Assembly: GCA_000277445.1 (NCBI GenBank)
Contig: AJWJ01000034.1
Coordinates: 19,472-83,471 of the forward strand
Source of the DNA: Polysphondylium violaceum
Lineage: Eukaryota; Evosea; Eumycetozoa; Dictyosteliales; Dictyosteliaceae
Direction: 5' to 3'
DNA length: 64,000 bases
Shown here: piece by piece, positions 10,436 to 21,089 of the stretch
Position numbering within the stretch: position 1 is the first letter of the stretch
Layout of the letters: each line of letters begins with the position of its first letter
The notes under the pieces: model-generated
The model's database searches: none
Told to the model about the DNA's origin: nothing
The model's input: the letters and a program-made list of their open reading frames with translations, nothing else
Position numbers and translations under genes: made by a program

Positions 10436-13362
10436 ATGGCCAAAGCAAGTAAATCTGATTTAGTTAATCAGAAAAAAGACAAGTCTGTATCCAAAACATC
10501 AGCATTCGGTAAAACAACAACAGCTGCAGGTGGATCAGGTGTTAAAGTTGTCAATCCATTTGATAGAAAAGTAAATAAGGTCAAACATGAAGTCTTGGGA
10601 AAAAAGATCGTTGGTGGTGAAGGTAACAGAGGTCAATCTAGATATAATGCTTTTGAAAAAGTATGTATGTTTACAAAAGACATATGAATGAAATATACTT
10701 ATAGATACATACAATATAGCGTAAAAAAACATTGGGAATTGAATTAAAGTTACAAGGAAAGACCAATAAATTTGTTGATCAAAGATATGGTGAAAGTGAT
10801 GAAACAATGACAGAGGAAGAGAGAATGTTGGTTAGATTCCAAAAAGAAAAGATGAGAAATAAGAATCAATATAATTTAGACGACGATGCCGAAGAATTGA
10901 CACACATGGGTCAATCTTTGGGCGACAAATTGATTGAAGACTATCAACCAGATTCTGATGATCAAGGCTCAGACGACGAGATGGGCAAAGAGTTTTTAGA
11001 CGAAAGAACTAGATTTGGTGGAGGTGACGATGACGATGAAAACAGAAAACGTTCCACCAAGGATATCTATCAAGAGATTATAGAAAAGTCAAAGGCTGGC
11101 AAAGCCGAGCGTGCTAGAGAAAAGTTGATCAAAGAAAGATTAACCAACGAGCTCGATGCCGATTTTGAAGCCATCAGAGGTGAATTGGTGTTGTCTAGTA
11201 AAGTCCAGGCCACCCCAGCTCAAGAAGATGATGAATTTTTGAAATTCCAAGCTGAACAACAAAAAGCCAACGCCGTCAACAGTAGCGCCAGTGGTGCCAA
11301 TGGTGTAGAAAAAGAAAAACACGATGATTTCGATGAATTGTTGGTATCTCTTGCCGGTGAAGCTAAAGCCAGAGCAACAGATAGATTAAAAACTGCCGAT
11401 GAAATCTTTAAGGAAGAAAAAGAAAAATTAGAGAAATTGGAACAAGAAAGATTAAAGAGAATGAAGGGTGACGACGTTGACTTTGACGATGATCAAGAAA
11501 TCGAACCAGATTCAAATAGACCAGATAGATTGAAAAAGAGAAAGAGAGAAAATGATAATAGACCAAAGATTTTATCTGCAGATTCTCTTGATGAATGCGA
11601 TGAAATTCTTAAAGCAAATGGTGTAGAACCTGCAATGTATAATCCAAGTTTATCATCTGATGAGGAAGGTGATGATGATGAAGAAGGTGACGAAGATGAA
11701 GATGATGAAGAGGAAGAAGGTGATGAAGATGAAGATGAAGATGATGACGATGAAGATGAAGATGAAGATCTTGAAGATGATGAAGAAAATGATTCTGATG
11801 AATCTGAGGAAGAAAAAGAAAAAGTAATTAAAAAGAAATCAACAACAACTCAAGAAATTGATTTAGAAATTCCATATACATTTGAAATTCCATCGTCTAT
11901 TCAAGAATTAAATGAATGGTTAGAGAATCGTAACAATGAACAAAAGGAACTTATTCTCACACGTATTAGAGTTTGTAATCACGTTTCTATTAAACCACAA
12001 AACAAAGAAAAGATGATCAAGTATCTACCAATCCTCTATCAACGTTTTATTGAAACTGCTCAAGGTGAACAAACACAAGAGTCTGTGGTGACAATCGATT
12101 GGAAAGAAATTGATATTCTCAACAGACATATCTTTGAAGTCAGTCAAGATGTTCCTCTTGCCTCTGGTAGTTCTGCAAAAGAGATCCTCGATCGTGCCTT
12201 CAAACGTATCACCAAAAAACTCGAAGTCTCTAGTAAAGTCAATTACTGGCCAACCGTTGATGAGCTTTTGTTCTTTAAATTACTTGGCAACGTTTTCCCA
12301 ACCTCTGATTTCCAACACACTGTCCTCACTCCAGCCACTGAATCACTCAATCTCTTTCTCTCTAGTTGTCCATTGAGAAACAGTGTAGACATTGTATCAT
12401 CGCTCTTTGTTTCCAATATTTTATTCTTTTATCTCAGTAGCGCCAAAAGATATTCACCAGAGATCACTTCACTCATTTCAAGTTTATTAAATACATTTGT
12501 CAATCATAACCCAACTCTTGTCTCTCAACCTGTTAATAAGAAATCAAAATCAACTCCAACAACCACAACCAGTCAATGGGCATCAATTCAATCAAATTTC
12601 CTTCCAACTATTTTATTACCAAATGATCTTTTACAAATTCAATCCAAAGACAAGAAATCACCAATTAAAAAAATGACACCATCCGAACAACTTGATTTCT
12701 CCATCTTATTTAAAAAACCAGAAGATACTTATTTAATTTCAAATCAATTCAAGTATGTATACTGTTGTTGTAATATTCAATTTTTAATAGCTATACTAAT
12801 CATTTATTATTACTTTAGAATTGATTTATTAAATTATTTATTAAACTTTATTAGTAAATATATTGGATTTTATTCAGAGTCAGAGTTTAAAGAATCACTT
12901 CCAACTGTATTTAAACATTTTGTTGATATTTTAGGTAGATTAAATATTGATAATGATGTGATAAAAACAAAAGTCAAGGATTTGGTAGAATTGATAAACG
13001 CCAAAATCACCGAGATTACAAGTGAACGTGTTCCATTGACTTTATTAACAAATAGACCAGCACCACTTAAACAATTCAATCCAAGATTCAATCAAGTATA
13101 CACACCATACGACAAGGATCCAGATCAATTGAGAGCCGAAGCTAAAAAGATGAAGGGTCTCGTCAAGAAGGAAATGAGAGGTGCCATGAGAGAAGTCATC
13201 AAAGATAACTATTTCATTCAATCAGAGAAATTCAACAAGGCTCAAATGGAGCGTAAAGAAAACGAAGCTGCCACTAAACGTGTTATGTCTCAATTACAAA
13301 ACGAACAAGCTGAATATAAACAATACAAAAAGACCAAAGATCGTTTGGATGGTAGAATTTAA
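10436..13362 (+). CDS. nop14: NOP14-like nucleolar ribosome-biogenesis protein
   Basis: NOP14 is a nucleolar component of the small-subunit processome, needed for 18S rRNA maturation. The start shows the family signature VNPFDRKVNKVKHEVLGKK, then RYNAFEK-RKKTLGIELKLQGKTNKFVDQRYGE. Exons are 10436-10660, 10720-12752 and 12819-13362, giving 933 aa. The second intron (12753-12818, GTATGT to TTTAG) is 66 nt with no in-frame stop, so unspliced mRNA would add 22 hydrophobic residues to an otherwise conserved region; splicing is therefore inferred. A long Asp/Glu tract spans roughly 11650-11820. The conserved C-terminus (NPRFNQVYTPYDKDPDQLRAE, DNYFIQSEKFNK) is present. Length fits the family. Confidence 0.93.
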
Positions 13363-13683
13363 TTTGTTTATTAATAATATTTTATAACTTTTCAAAATAA
13401 ATAACTCTTTTTCAAAAATATTCAGTATCGATTTAGTTTTTTTATTTCTGAGGTCCACATATGATAAACTCTTCTATAATCATTATTTGTGGGATTAATT
13501 GATATATCCATAAATAAAAAATAATAATTGATGAAATATAAAAAGTTTGTGCATCTCCTACTCATAATCACAAAGAATACTGAGGACTTCATACCTTTGT
13601 TTCTTTTTTTAGAAAAAATGAATTTTTTTTTCAAAGATTTATACTTGTTTTTTTGAACATCAATATTAGATATACAAACAAAT
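13363..13683. other. Intergenic, no gene seen
   Basis: A 321-nt AT-rich spacer between NOP14 and ALG9, both plus strand. It must hold the NOP14 3' end and the ALG9 promoter. I see no specific signal beyond T-runs close to the ALG9 start. Confidence 0.5.
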
Positions 13684-15589
13684 ATGGTTAAAAAGAATAA
13701 AGTATCTAAACAACAACACCACCAAAAGATGGACACTAGTGCTGCTTCAGGTATTACATCATCTGTGGGTGTGTTTGCATTGTTGTTTATCGTATCTATT
13801 TTATCAGCATTATATAATCGTATTATCGATTGTGATGAATATATGAACTATTGGGAACCCACTCACTTTTTAATGTACAATAAAGGGTTTCAAACGTGGG
13901 AATACAGTCCTACTTATTCTCTTAGATCTTATGCTTATTTGTTGATTCATTCCTCCATTGGTAAATTATTAGAGTTTATTTCAAATGGCAATAAAGTACG
14001 TATTTGTTTATGTATGAATTTAGAGTGAGAATATGGATCTAATACTATATCAAATAGGCGACATTATTCTTTTTAATAAAGATTAGTATTGGTCTATTGT
14101 CTTCATTATCTCAGACTGTATTTTATAATGGTATTAAAAAAAGATTTGGAGAGAGCATAGCAAATTATACATTGGTGTTTATGTTGTTGTCACCTGCATT
14201 CTTTTTATCAACTACAACTTATTTGCCAACAACATTCTCAATGACAGCTTTGATGGCTGGATATGGATGTTGGATGTTGGACTACTCATTTGCATCGGTG
14301 TTGTTTTGTTGTGTGAGTGTATTTTTAGGATGGCCATTTGTCGGTGTACTTTGTATCCCTTTGGGTCTCAATGTATTGTATCATAGAGGATTGTTGAAAA
14401 TGATTGGGTATTTGGTGTCGTCAGTATTGTTGGTGTTTGTGCCCATGGTGGCCATAGATTATCGTTACTATGGTAAATTGGTGATTGCCATACTCAATAT
14501 CGTGGCTTACAATTTCACCGACGACCATAGTGGCGGCTCTCAGTTGTACGGCATTGAAAGCTGGACTTTTTATTTCATCAATGCATTTGTCAACTTTAAT
14601 GTAGTGTTTGTCATGTCTTGTCTCACTCTTCCATTGGTGGTGATGTTTTACAAGTATAAATGGAGCAAGGCTAGCTTGGGCTACAGTCTATTGGTGTTGA
14701 TGCCCTACTATCTCTGGTTTTCATTCATGACCTATCTTCCACACAAAGAGGAGAGATTCCTTTTTGTGGTGTATCCATTCATTTGCCTAGCCGGTGCCGT
14801 ATCGCTTTCCTATGTCTTGAATATTATAGAATCCACCATCAATTGGATGTTTGGGAAAGGCGGTAAAGGATTATCACGTTTCCTTTGCTTTTCATTTATT
14901 TTGGTATTTAGTTTACTCTCTGTGTCTAGAATTTACTCGACCTATGTCAACTATACAGCACCCATTGACTTGTTTGTTTATTTGAATAACAATGTTTTGA
15001 ATAATGGTAATTTGACACCATCATCATCATCAACGAGTAAACAAGATATTGATATTTGTGTTGGTAAAGAATGGCATCGATTCCCATCAAATTATTTCAT
15101 ACCTAATGATAATCAACACTTTAACTTTAATCTTAGATTTATTGAATCAGAATTCAAAGGTCATTTACCAAAACCATTCTCTACGCATCCAAATGCCACC
15201 TCTATTATTCCTTCAAATATGAATGATCAAAATAAACAAGAATTTGATAGATATGTATGTATTATAATAATAGCAATACCATTATCATAATAATAATCGA
15301 TAGACCTATACCGCTGACGATATATTTATATATTTATATTAATATAATATTATGTACCCATCCATAGATTAAAGAAGAAGATTGTGATTATCTTATTGAT
15401 TTTGATTCACCCAGTCAAAAAGAAGTCCACTATGTTGATGATACATTGAGATGGAAAATCATTTATTCTCTTCCATTTTTAGATATATCTCAGACCCACT
15501 CACCATTGCGTGCATTTTTTATACCATTTTATAGTAAAAATATAAACCATTATTCACCATATTACATATTAAAAAATATTGAAAAATAA
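13684..15589 (+). CDS. alg9: ALG9-type dolichyl-P-Man alpha-1,2-mannosyltransferase
   Basis: ALG9 (GT22 family) is an ER multipass enzyme that adds two alpha-1,2-mannoses to the lipid-linked oligosaccharide for N-glycosylation. The luminal signature DCDEYMNYWEPTHFL and FQTWEYSPTYSLRSYAYLL, with the catalytic-loop acidic residues, is clear near residues 50-95. Another family block is LPHKEERFLFVVYPF. Exons are 13684-13995, 14058-15254 and 15368-15589, giving 576 aa; all junctions are phase 0. About ten hydrophobic helices are visible. The last exon carries the luminal tail with FIPFYSKNINHYSPYYI. The many N-glycosylation sites in the surface proteins of this window would depend on this pathway. 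Confidence 0.92.
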
Positions 15590-16305
15590 ATAAATTATTA
15601 TAATATATGGATAATAGTTATATCATATATCAAATATTCAATGACATATCTCCAATGTTTTAGATATTTCACCCCATAAATCCATTCAAATATATATATA
15701 TATATATATTTATTTATATACCTATCCCATATAAACACTCACACAAACATTTTACCCCACACCACACCACATTAACACACATCCCGCAACACACAACTTT
15801 TAAAGCTAATTAAATCTAGAGCCAAAGATATATTTTTAAATGGATCTCGTCCAAGAATCGATAGGTGTGGGTGAGATAAAAGTGTATGGGTAAGCTTCTT
15901 TCAAATCCTTCCCTTCTTTTTTTTTTTTTTTGTTTTTTTTTTAAATTTATCCCATTTTTGTTTTGCCTTTTTTATTTTATCATTTACAATTTCTGCATCC
16001 CAAACACCATTTTTCTATCTTGTGTATATATTTGTGTATATAAACATATTTTGTATAATATTGTATAGTATTGTAGTACCTTCCCGATCTAGTTTTAATT
16101 TACCCATATATATATCATATTGATTCATCCATTCTATTTATATTTATTGTGTATTTATTTGTATTTATATTTATATATATATATCCTTCATTCATTCTAT
16201 TTAAATATATCCATAGTAGTTTTAGTTTTAGTTTTAGTTTCATAAGTAGTCATAAATAATAATAGTAATAGTTATAGTAATAGTAATAATAATAATAATA
16301 ACACA
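15590..16305. other. Intergenic/5' leader with a possible upstream exon
   Basis: This 716-nt region is AT-rich with a (TA)n run near 15690-15708, poly-T near 15910-15945, and TAG/AAT repeats close to 16306. A short reading frame begins at 15840 in a good AAATGG context and could be an upstream ORF or a first exon of the next gene; it is listed separately. Confidence 0.5.
15840..15893 (+). other. 17-codon upstream ORF or alternative first exon
   Basis: ATG at 15840 opens 17 codons (MDLVQESIGVGEIKVYG) ending at TAA 15891. A good donor GGTAAGC overlaps the last codons (intron could start at 15889). If it were spliced to the TAG acceptor ending at 16283, the frame would run through Asn codons into the ATG at 16306. 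Sequence alone cannot separate this from a uORF in a long leader. Confidence 0.3.
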
Positions 16306-18219
16306 ATGATGATGTCAGCATCAGAGGAGATTTCCTATATATTGAAGGCACACTCTTTGGTCAAGAAAGCACAGGATGCAGAGCAGTTGGGATTGATTGA
16401 TGATGCCATAGAGTATCATTTACAGGCATCAAATTACTTTACATTGGCCATTAAACAGACAACCAATGACCAAACAATCTCTGCATTAAAAGTATTGTCA
16501 CAAAATCATTTAAAGAAATCAACAGACATTAAAAACAACAAATCAATGAAACTGTTGAATAACAATGATAGTAGTGGTGGTGGCGATAATACAGACAACA
16601 ACGTATATAGTAGTAGTGGTGGTAGTGGTGGCAATAGTTCCCCATATCACCAAAGAAAGAATTCGTATTCATCGTCACCTTCAAACAATAGTTTTAATTA
16701 TAATCCCAATAGTAATAGTATAAGTAATAATAGTAATAGTAGTAATAGTAATAGTAATAATAATAATAGTAATAACTCGACAACGACAACAACCACCACC
16801 ATTAGTACACCGATCAATATAAGTACGAAACCAAATAATGGTGGTAACAGTAATAGTAATGAATATATGAATACCAATATCAACAACAGTATCAATTTAA
16901 CAGACTCTGCGATAGAGTTTAATTTATCACAACTTTCACCCAATAAACTCGTGTTTTTCTCTGGCGATGATGATCAAGACAATCCATCTATGGATTTGAA
17001 CTCAAGCTTTCATCATTACGATGGCTACAGTCATCATCATTTCTATGGAGGTGGTCCACCACAACAATACAATAGTAGTAACAATAGTAACAATATTATT
17101 ATGAACAGCAACGAATATCTAGGATCATCACCACCCTCTTCATTTTGGACGGGCATTGAAAAGCTATTAGATATACTCCCCAAACCCATATTTGGCATCA
17201 AGAACCAATATAGAAAATCTTTAAACCATAATAGCAACAGTAATAACAATAACAGCAACAACTTTTCAAACGATATAGGTGATAAGTCATTGATGAATTC
17301 ATTCTTTTTCGTTGAATCAAAGCAAAACAATATCAATAACAGTGGCAATCAGTTACCCATACCCCCGGCATCAAAGAGTGGTAGTGGTAGTAACAATAAC
17401 ACCAACTCATCATCATCTTCGTCACCTTCCTCATCCACCCATCCATCACCCTCATCATCGCCTTCTTCGTATATACTACAACAACAACATTATCAACAAC
17501 AACAACAAAAACAACAACAACAGCAACAAATGGACATTGACAATGACCTCAGTTCCAAACTCAAGCAGGTAGAGATTGATCTTGTCAATCACACAGTATC
17601 CATTCTCTTGGAGGAAAACAAAACCCTCACCAAAGAGAACGAGTTTCTCAAGGACTGTATACTTAAATTTAGAACAGAGATTGAAAAGAAGACCACCAAA
17701 CTCCGTCAAAGTAAAGACGGCATTGGTCTATCTGCCTATGGTCACCAAAGGGGCCTATCCCATTCCATATCACCATCGTCCAAGCAACAAACCTCATCTT
17801 CATCTCATTATTTTACCAATAATAGTAACAACAACAGTGGTGGTAACAGTGGTCATATCACTTCATCTGTTTCCAATCCAACCACCTCTTCATCCATGTC
17901 GACCATCACTGGTAACAACACCAGCATAGTTACACCAATTATATTATCACCACAACAACCATTGAATAATAACAACCTATCAACTATAAACGAATCACAA
18001 ACACCAACAACAACAACTGAACAACAATTACTCATAAAAAGATTTGAAGAAGAAATCAGACTCTTAAAACAACAAATTGGCGAAAAAGACAACACGATAG
18101 AATCACAAAAAAAGAGGTGGGACAAGTTGATAGAGTCTGCAAAGAAAAAGAGAGATGGCAATATAAGCTCAAGCACAAACTCTAGTTCCTCTCCATCATC
18201 TTTATCTACCTATGATTAA
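16306..18219 (+). CDS. MIT-like plus coiled-coil protein, Asn/Ser-rich (possible NRBF2/Atg38 relative)
   Basis: A single-exon 637-aa protein. Residues about 5-75 form a MIT-type three-helix segment (ILKAHSLVKKAQDAEQLG, then DDAIEYHLQASNYFTLAIK). A coiled coil (around residues 410-465, KLKQVEIDLVNHTVSILLEE and following) and a second, basic coiled coil near the C-terminus follow. The rest is low-complexity Asn/Ser/Thr with a Gln run near 17480-17530. MIT followed by coiled coil matches the layout of NRBF2/Atg38, the class III PI3-kinase subunit that acts in autophagy, but the match is loose and any ESCRT- or Vps4-linked MIT protein is also possible. The first of three ATGs was taken as the start. 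Confidence 0.7.
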   Translation: MMMSASEEISYILKAHSLVKKAQDAEQLGLIDDAIEYHLQASNYFTLAIKQTTNDQTISALKVLSQNHLKKSTDIKNNKSMKLLNNNDSSGGGDNTDNNVYSSSGGSGGNSSPYHQRKNSYSSSPSNNSFNYNPNSNSISNNSNSSNSNSNNNNSNNSTTTTTTTISTPINISTKPNNGGNSNSNEYMNTNINNSINLTDSAIEFNLSQLSPNKLVFFSGDDDQDNPSMDLNSSFHHYDGYSHHHFYGGGPPQQYNSSNNSNNIIMNSNEYLGSSPPSSFWTGIEKLLDILPKPIFGIKNQYRKSLNHNSNSNNNNSNNFSNDIGDKSLMNSFFFVESKQNNINNSGNQLPIPPASKSGSGSNNNTNSSSSSSPSSSTHPSPSSSPSSYILQQQHYQQQQQKQQQQQQMDIDNDLSSKLKQVEIDLVNHTVSILLEENKTLTKENEFLKDCILKFRTEIEKKTTKLRQSKDGIGLSAYGHQRGLSHSISPSSKQQTSSSSHYFTNNSNNNSGGNSGHITSSVSNPTTSSSMSTITGNNTSIVTPIILSPQQPLNNNNLSTINESQTPTTTTEQQLLIKRFEEEIRLLKQQIGEKDNTIESQKKRWDKLIESAKKKRDGNISSSTNSSSSPSSLSTYD

Positions 18220-18344
18220 TCATATAGCGAGCGATATATAACCAACTCTACATATATAAGTTTTTATATTTTCCAAAAACAAACATATGTTCCAATAAAA
18301 ATAAATAAATAAGATTAATATTTATATTTACACCATAACAACAA

Positions 18345-18615
18345 ATGACATTTCAGTGGGCCATGGAGGCTTTTCTTGGTAAAAGGACCCATTTTGAAGA
18401 AATTGATGTTAATCAAACATAACAATATTAAATTTCAAGTACTAAATCAACACAATATTGTAAGTGACTTTTTGTTTATTTAATAAATGAAAATAATATC
18501 TCCATCGGATACAGGGAGATATTGGAGGGAGTCTGCTATAGAAAAGTCTGATAAACTGAGTAAAGGGACAGTAGCTGTAGTGGCATTATTGGCAACACAA
18601 AAGATGGCCCCGTAG
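18345..18615 (+). CDS. Candidate small two-exon gene, 44 aa, unknown
   Basis: Exon 1 18345-18378 and exon 2 18515-18615 (TAG) join over a 136-nt intron (donor GTAAAA, acceptor GGATACAG) to give 44 aa: MTFQWAMEAFLG, then RYWRESAIEKSDKLSKGTVA and a hydrophobic VVALLATQKMAP tail. The exons are clearly GC-richer than their flanks and the frame is open only in this phase. Small mitochondrial membrane subunits can look like this, but I do not recognise the protein. An alternative donor GTAAGT at 18461 exists but does not keep a frame open from this ATG. Confidence 0.4.
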
Positions 18616-18893
18616 GTTTTAAAAAGAGATAGTTAAAAATCGTCTTCAAGAGATGATTTTTGTGGGCATGTGCATTAACAAAAGCTTTGGTTGGTCTATT
18701 TTTTTCCCATCTTGGTGTTTATTAAAAAAAAAATTTGTAAAAAATAATTTTTAAATTAAATTTTTTTTTTTTGTTTGTTCTCATCATCAGTTTTTTGTAT
18801 TAATACAAAATTGGCGTGGGTTAGGATAGTGACTATTTTATTTTTACATTCTTTATACATATATATTGATATAGATAATATAGACATTAAAAG

Positions 18894-20591
18894 ATGACAA
18901 AATTAGAAATTAAAACAATATCAACTAAACCATTTGAAGGACAAAAACCAGGCACAAGTGGACTTAGAAAGAGGGTGACAGAGGTCAAGGATAACGAATA
19001 CTATCTACATAACTTTGTGCAAAGTATATTCAATGTGCTCCCCAAAGAGCAATTGAGTGGTGCCACATTGGTCGTGGGTGGGGATGGCAGATACTTTAAT
19101 AGGGAAGCCATACAGATCATATTCCAGATTGCCGCTGCCAACGGTGTGGGACACATATTGGTTGGACAAAATGGTCTGTTGTCCACTCCAGCCATCTCGG
19201 CCATCGTGCGTGCTCGTAAGGCTCTGGGCGCCATCATTTTGACCGCTAGCCACAACCCTGGCGGTCCCAAGGGCGACTTTGGCATCAAATACAACATGTC
19301 TAACGGGGGTCCTGCACCAGAGAGCGTCACAAACGCCATCTACAAGCAGACAACCGAGATCAAAGAGTTTGCCATGGCTACTAATGTCTCGGTGGCCGAT
19401 TTGGGCGAATTGGGTAAACACCAATGGGACGGATTCAGCGTCGAGGTCATAGATTCGGTCGATGACTACCTTGCTTTGTTAAAGACCATCTTTGATTTCA
19501 ACCAGATCAGACAGTTGGTCGCCAACCCTAAATTTAGATTCAACTTTGATGCCATGAGCGGCGTCACTGGTGTCTATGGCCACCGTATCTTTTCGCAAGA
19601 GTTGGGTGTGCCCGTGCAAAATTTGATCAACTGCGTGCCCTCTGAGGACTTTAACAACGGCCATCCTGATCCCAATCTCACTTATGCCCCCGAATTGGTG
19701 AAAAAGATGAAGGCCGGCGAATTTGATATGGGCTGTGCATCAGACGGTGATGGCGACAGAAACATGATCCTTGGCAACAAATTCTTTTTGAATCCTTCAG
19801 ACTCGGTTGCTGTGATTGCCGCCAACTATAAGGCCATTCCATACTTTAAGTCGGGCCTTAAGGGCCTCGCCAGAAGTATGCCCACTTCTGCCGCCATGGA
19901 GCTTGTGGCCAAAGACTTGAACGTGCCTTTCTTTGAAGTGCCCACTGGCTGGAAATTCTTTGGAAACCTCATGGATGCCGGTACCCTCTCTATTTGCGGC
20001 GAGGAAAGCTTTGGCACTGGCTCTGACCACATTCGTGAAAAGGACGGCATATGGGCTGTTCTTTGCTGGCTCCAAATCCTCGCCCATCACAATGCCAACA
20101 GCGCATCCTTTGTCTCTATCGAGGACATTGTCCAACAACATTGGAAACACTATGGCCGTAACTATTACAGTCGTTACGACTATGAAGAGATTGACACCAA
20201 ACCCGCCAACGAGATGATGGCCCACATCAAAGAGCAAATCAACACCAAATCGCTCATTGGCAAGAGATTCACCACCTCGGCTAACGGATCCGTACTCGAG
20301 ATTGCCAGTGCCGACGACTTTGAGTACAAAGACCCTATCGACAAATCCGTGTCCTCTAATCAAGGCCTTCGTATTATTTTCACTGATGGCTCAAGAATCA
20401 TCTATCGTCTATCGGGCACTGGCTCCACCGGTGCAACCGTTCGTGTATATTTTGACAAGTATGAAAAAGATCACTCTCAGTTATCATTTGACACTCAATC
20501 TCATCTCTCCTCTTTGATCAACATTGGTCTCGTCGAAATTGCCAAACTCCAACACTACACAAATAGAAATGAACCAAACGTTATCACATAA
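18894..20591 (+). CDS. pgm: Phosphoglucomutase
   Basis: Interconverts glucose 1-phosphate and glucose 6-phosphate in the cytosol, feeding glycogen, trehalose and UDP-glucose synthesis. It is a single exon of 565 aa, the usual length of eukaryotic PGM1-type enzymes. Residues 117-124 TASHNPGG hold the phosphoserine Ser119; DGDGDRN (about residue 288) is the Mg2+ loop; GEESFGTGSDHIREKDG is the sugar-binding loop; RLSGTGSTGATVR near the C-terminus is the phosphate-binding loop. N-terminal PGTSGLRKRV is also typical. The codons are markedly GC/C-ending compared with neighbours, as expected for a highly expressed gene. Long antisense open frames here are a side effect of that codon bias. Confidence 0.97.
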   Translation: MTKLEIKTISTKPFEGQKPGTSGLRKRVTEVKDNEYYLHNFVQSIFNVLPKEQLSGATLVVGGDGRYFNREAIQIIFQIAAANGVGHILVGQNGLLSTPAISAIVRARKALGAIILTASHNPGGPKGDFGIKYNMSNGGPAPESVTNAIYKQTTEIKEFAMATNVSVADLGELGKHQWDGFSVEVIDSVDDYLALLKTIFDFNQIRQLVANPKFRFNFDAMSGVTGVYGHRIFSQELGVPVQNLINCVPSEDFNNGHPDPNLTYAPELVKKMKAGEFDMGCASDGDGDRNMILGNKFFLNPSDSVAVIAANYKAIPYFKSGLKGLARSMPTSAAMELVAKDLNVPFFEVPTGWKFFGNLMDAGTLSICGEESFGTGSDHIREKDGIWAVLCWLQILAHHNANSASFVSIEDIVQQHWKHYGRNYYSRYDYEEIDTKPANEMMAHIKEQINTKSLIGKRFTTSANGSVLEIASADDFEYKDPIDKSVSSNQGLRIIFTDGSRIIYRLSGTGSTGATVRVYFDKYEKDHSQLSFDTQSHLSSLINIGLVEIAKLQHYTNRNEPNVIT

Positions 20592-21089
20592 ATAAATATG
20601 TACATTTTCAAATAAAATTCAAATTTAGAAATTCTAAATCTATCTATTTTTGTATGAGTGGTGTCTTTTTTGTGTGACTGTGTGATGTCTATTTATATTA
20701 CCTCTCTGTTAGTTCTTATTTTTTTTTTTTCTTAGACTCTAAAAAAAGAAAAAGATATTTCGTTGATGATGTGTGAAAATTCTATGAGAAATTTGATTTA
20801 AACGATATGTAAGTGACACCAACAGAGAAACAGTGTAAGCGAAGAATAGATGAGTTTTCTTTTTGAAAAAAATATCTCGCACCCCTTTTTCTTTTGAAAA
20901 AATTTTTATTAATTTTTTTTTAATTTAGACAAAAAATCATGCTACCATCACATACCCCCCCAACACGATTTTCATTTTTTATTTTTTATTTTTTCGTTTG
21001 AAACGACAGAGTATTTGTTTATATAATTATTTCAATTTAAACTATTGTTATTATTGTTGTACAAATATTGTTATATATATATAAAAAGA
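20592..21089. other. Intergenic, no gene seen
   Basis: A 498-nt AT-rich spacer with poly-T near 20720 and A/T tracts. It holds the pgm 3' end and the promoter of the amine oxidase. No exon or RNA gene is visible. Confidence 0.5.

Noticed and set aside
16698-16943. Minus-strand ORF rich in Leu and Val
   Set aside because: It is the antisense of AAT/AGT (Asn/Ser) repeats in the MIT/coiled-coil gene, which gives poly-Leu in the other strand; no gene signal.
19797-20363. 188-aa minus-strand ORF inside phosphoglucomutase
   Set aside because: The strong C-ending codon bias of pgm suppresses antisense stops; the sense strand is a certain enzyme and the antisense product matches nothing.
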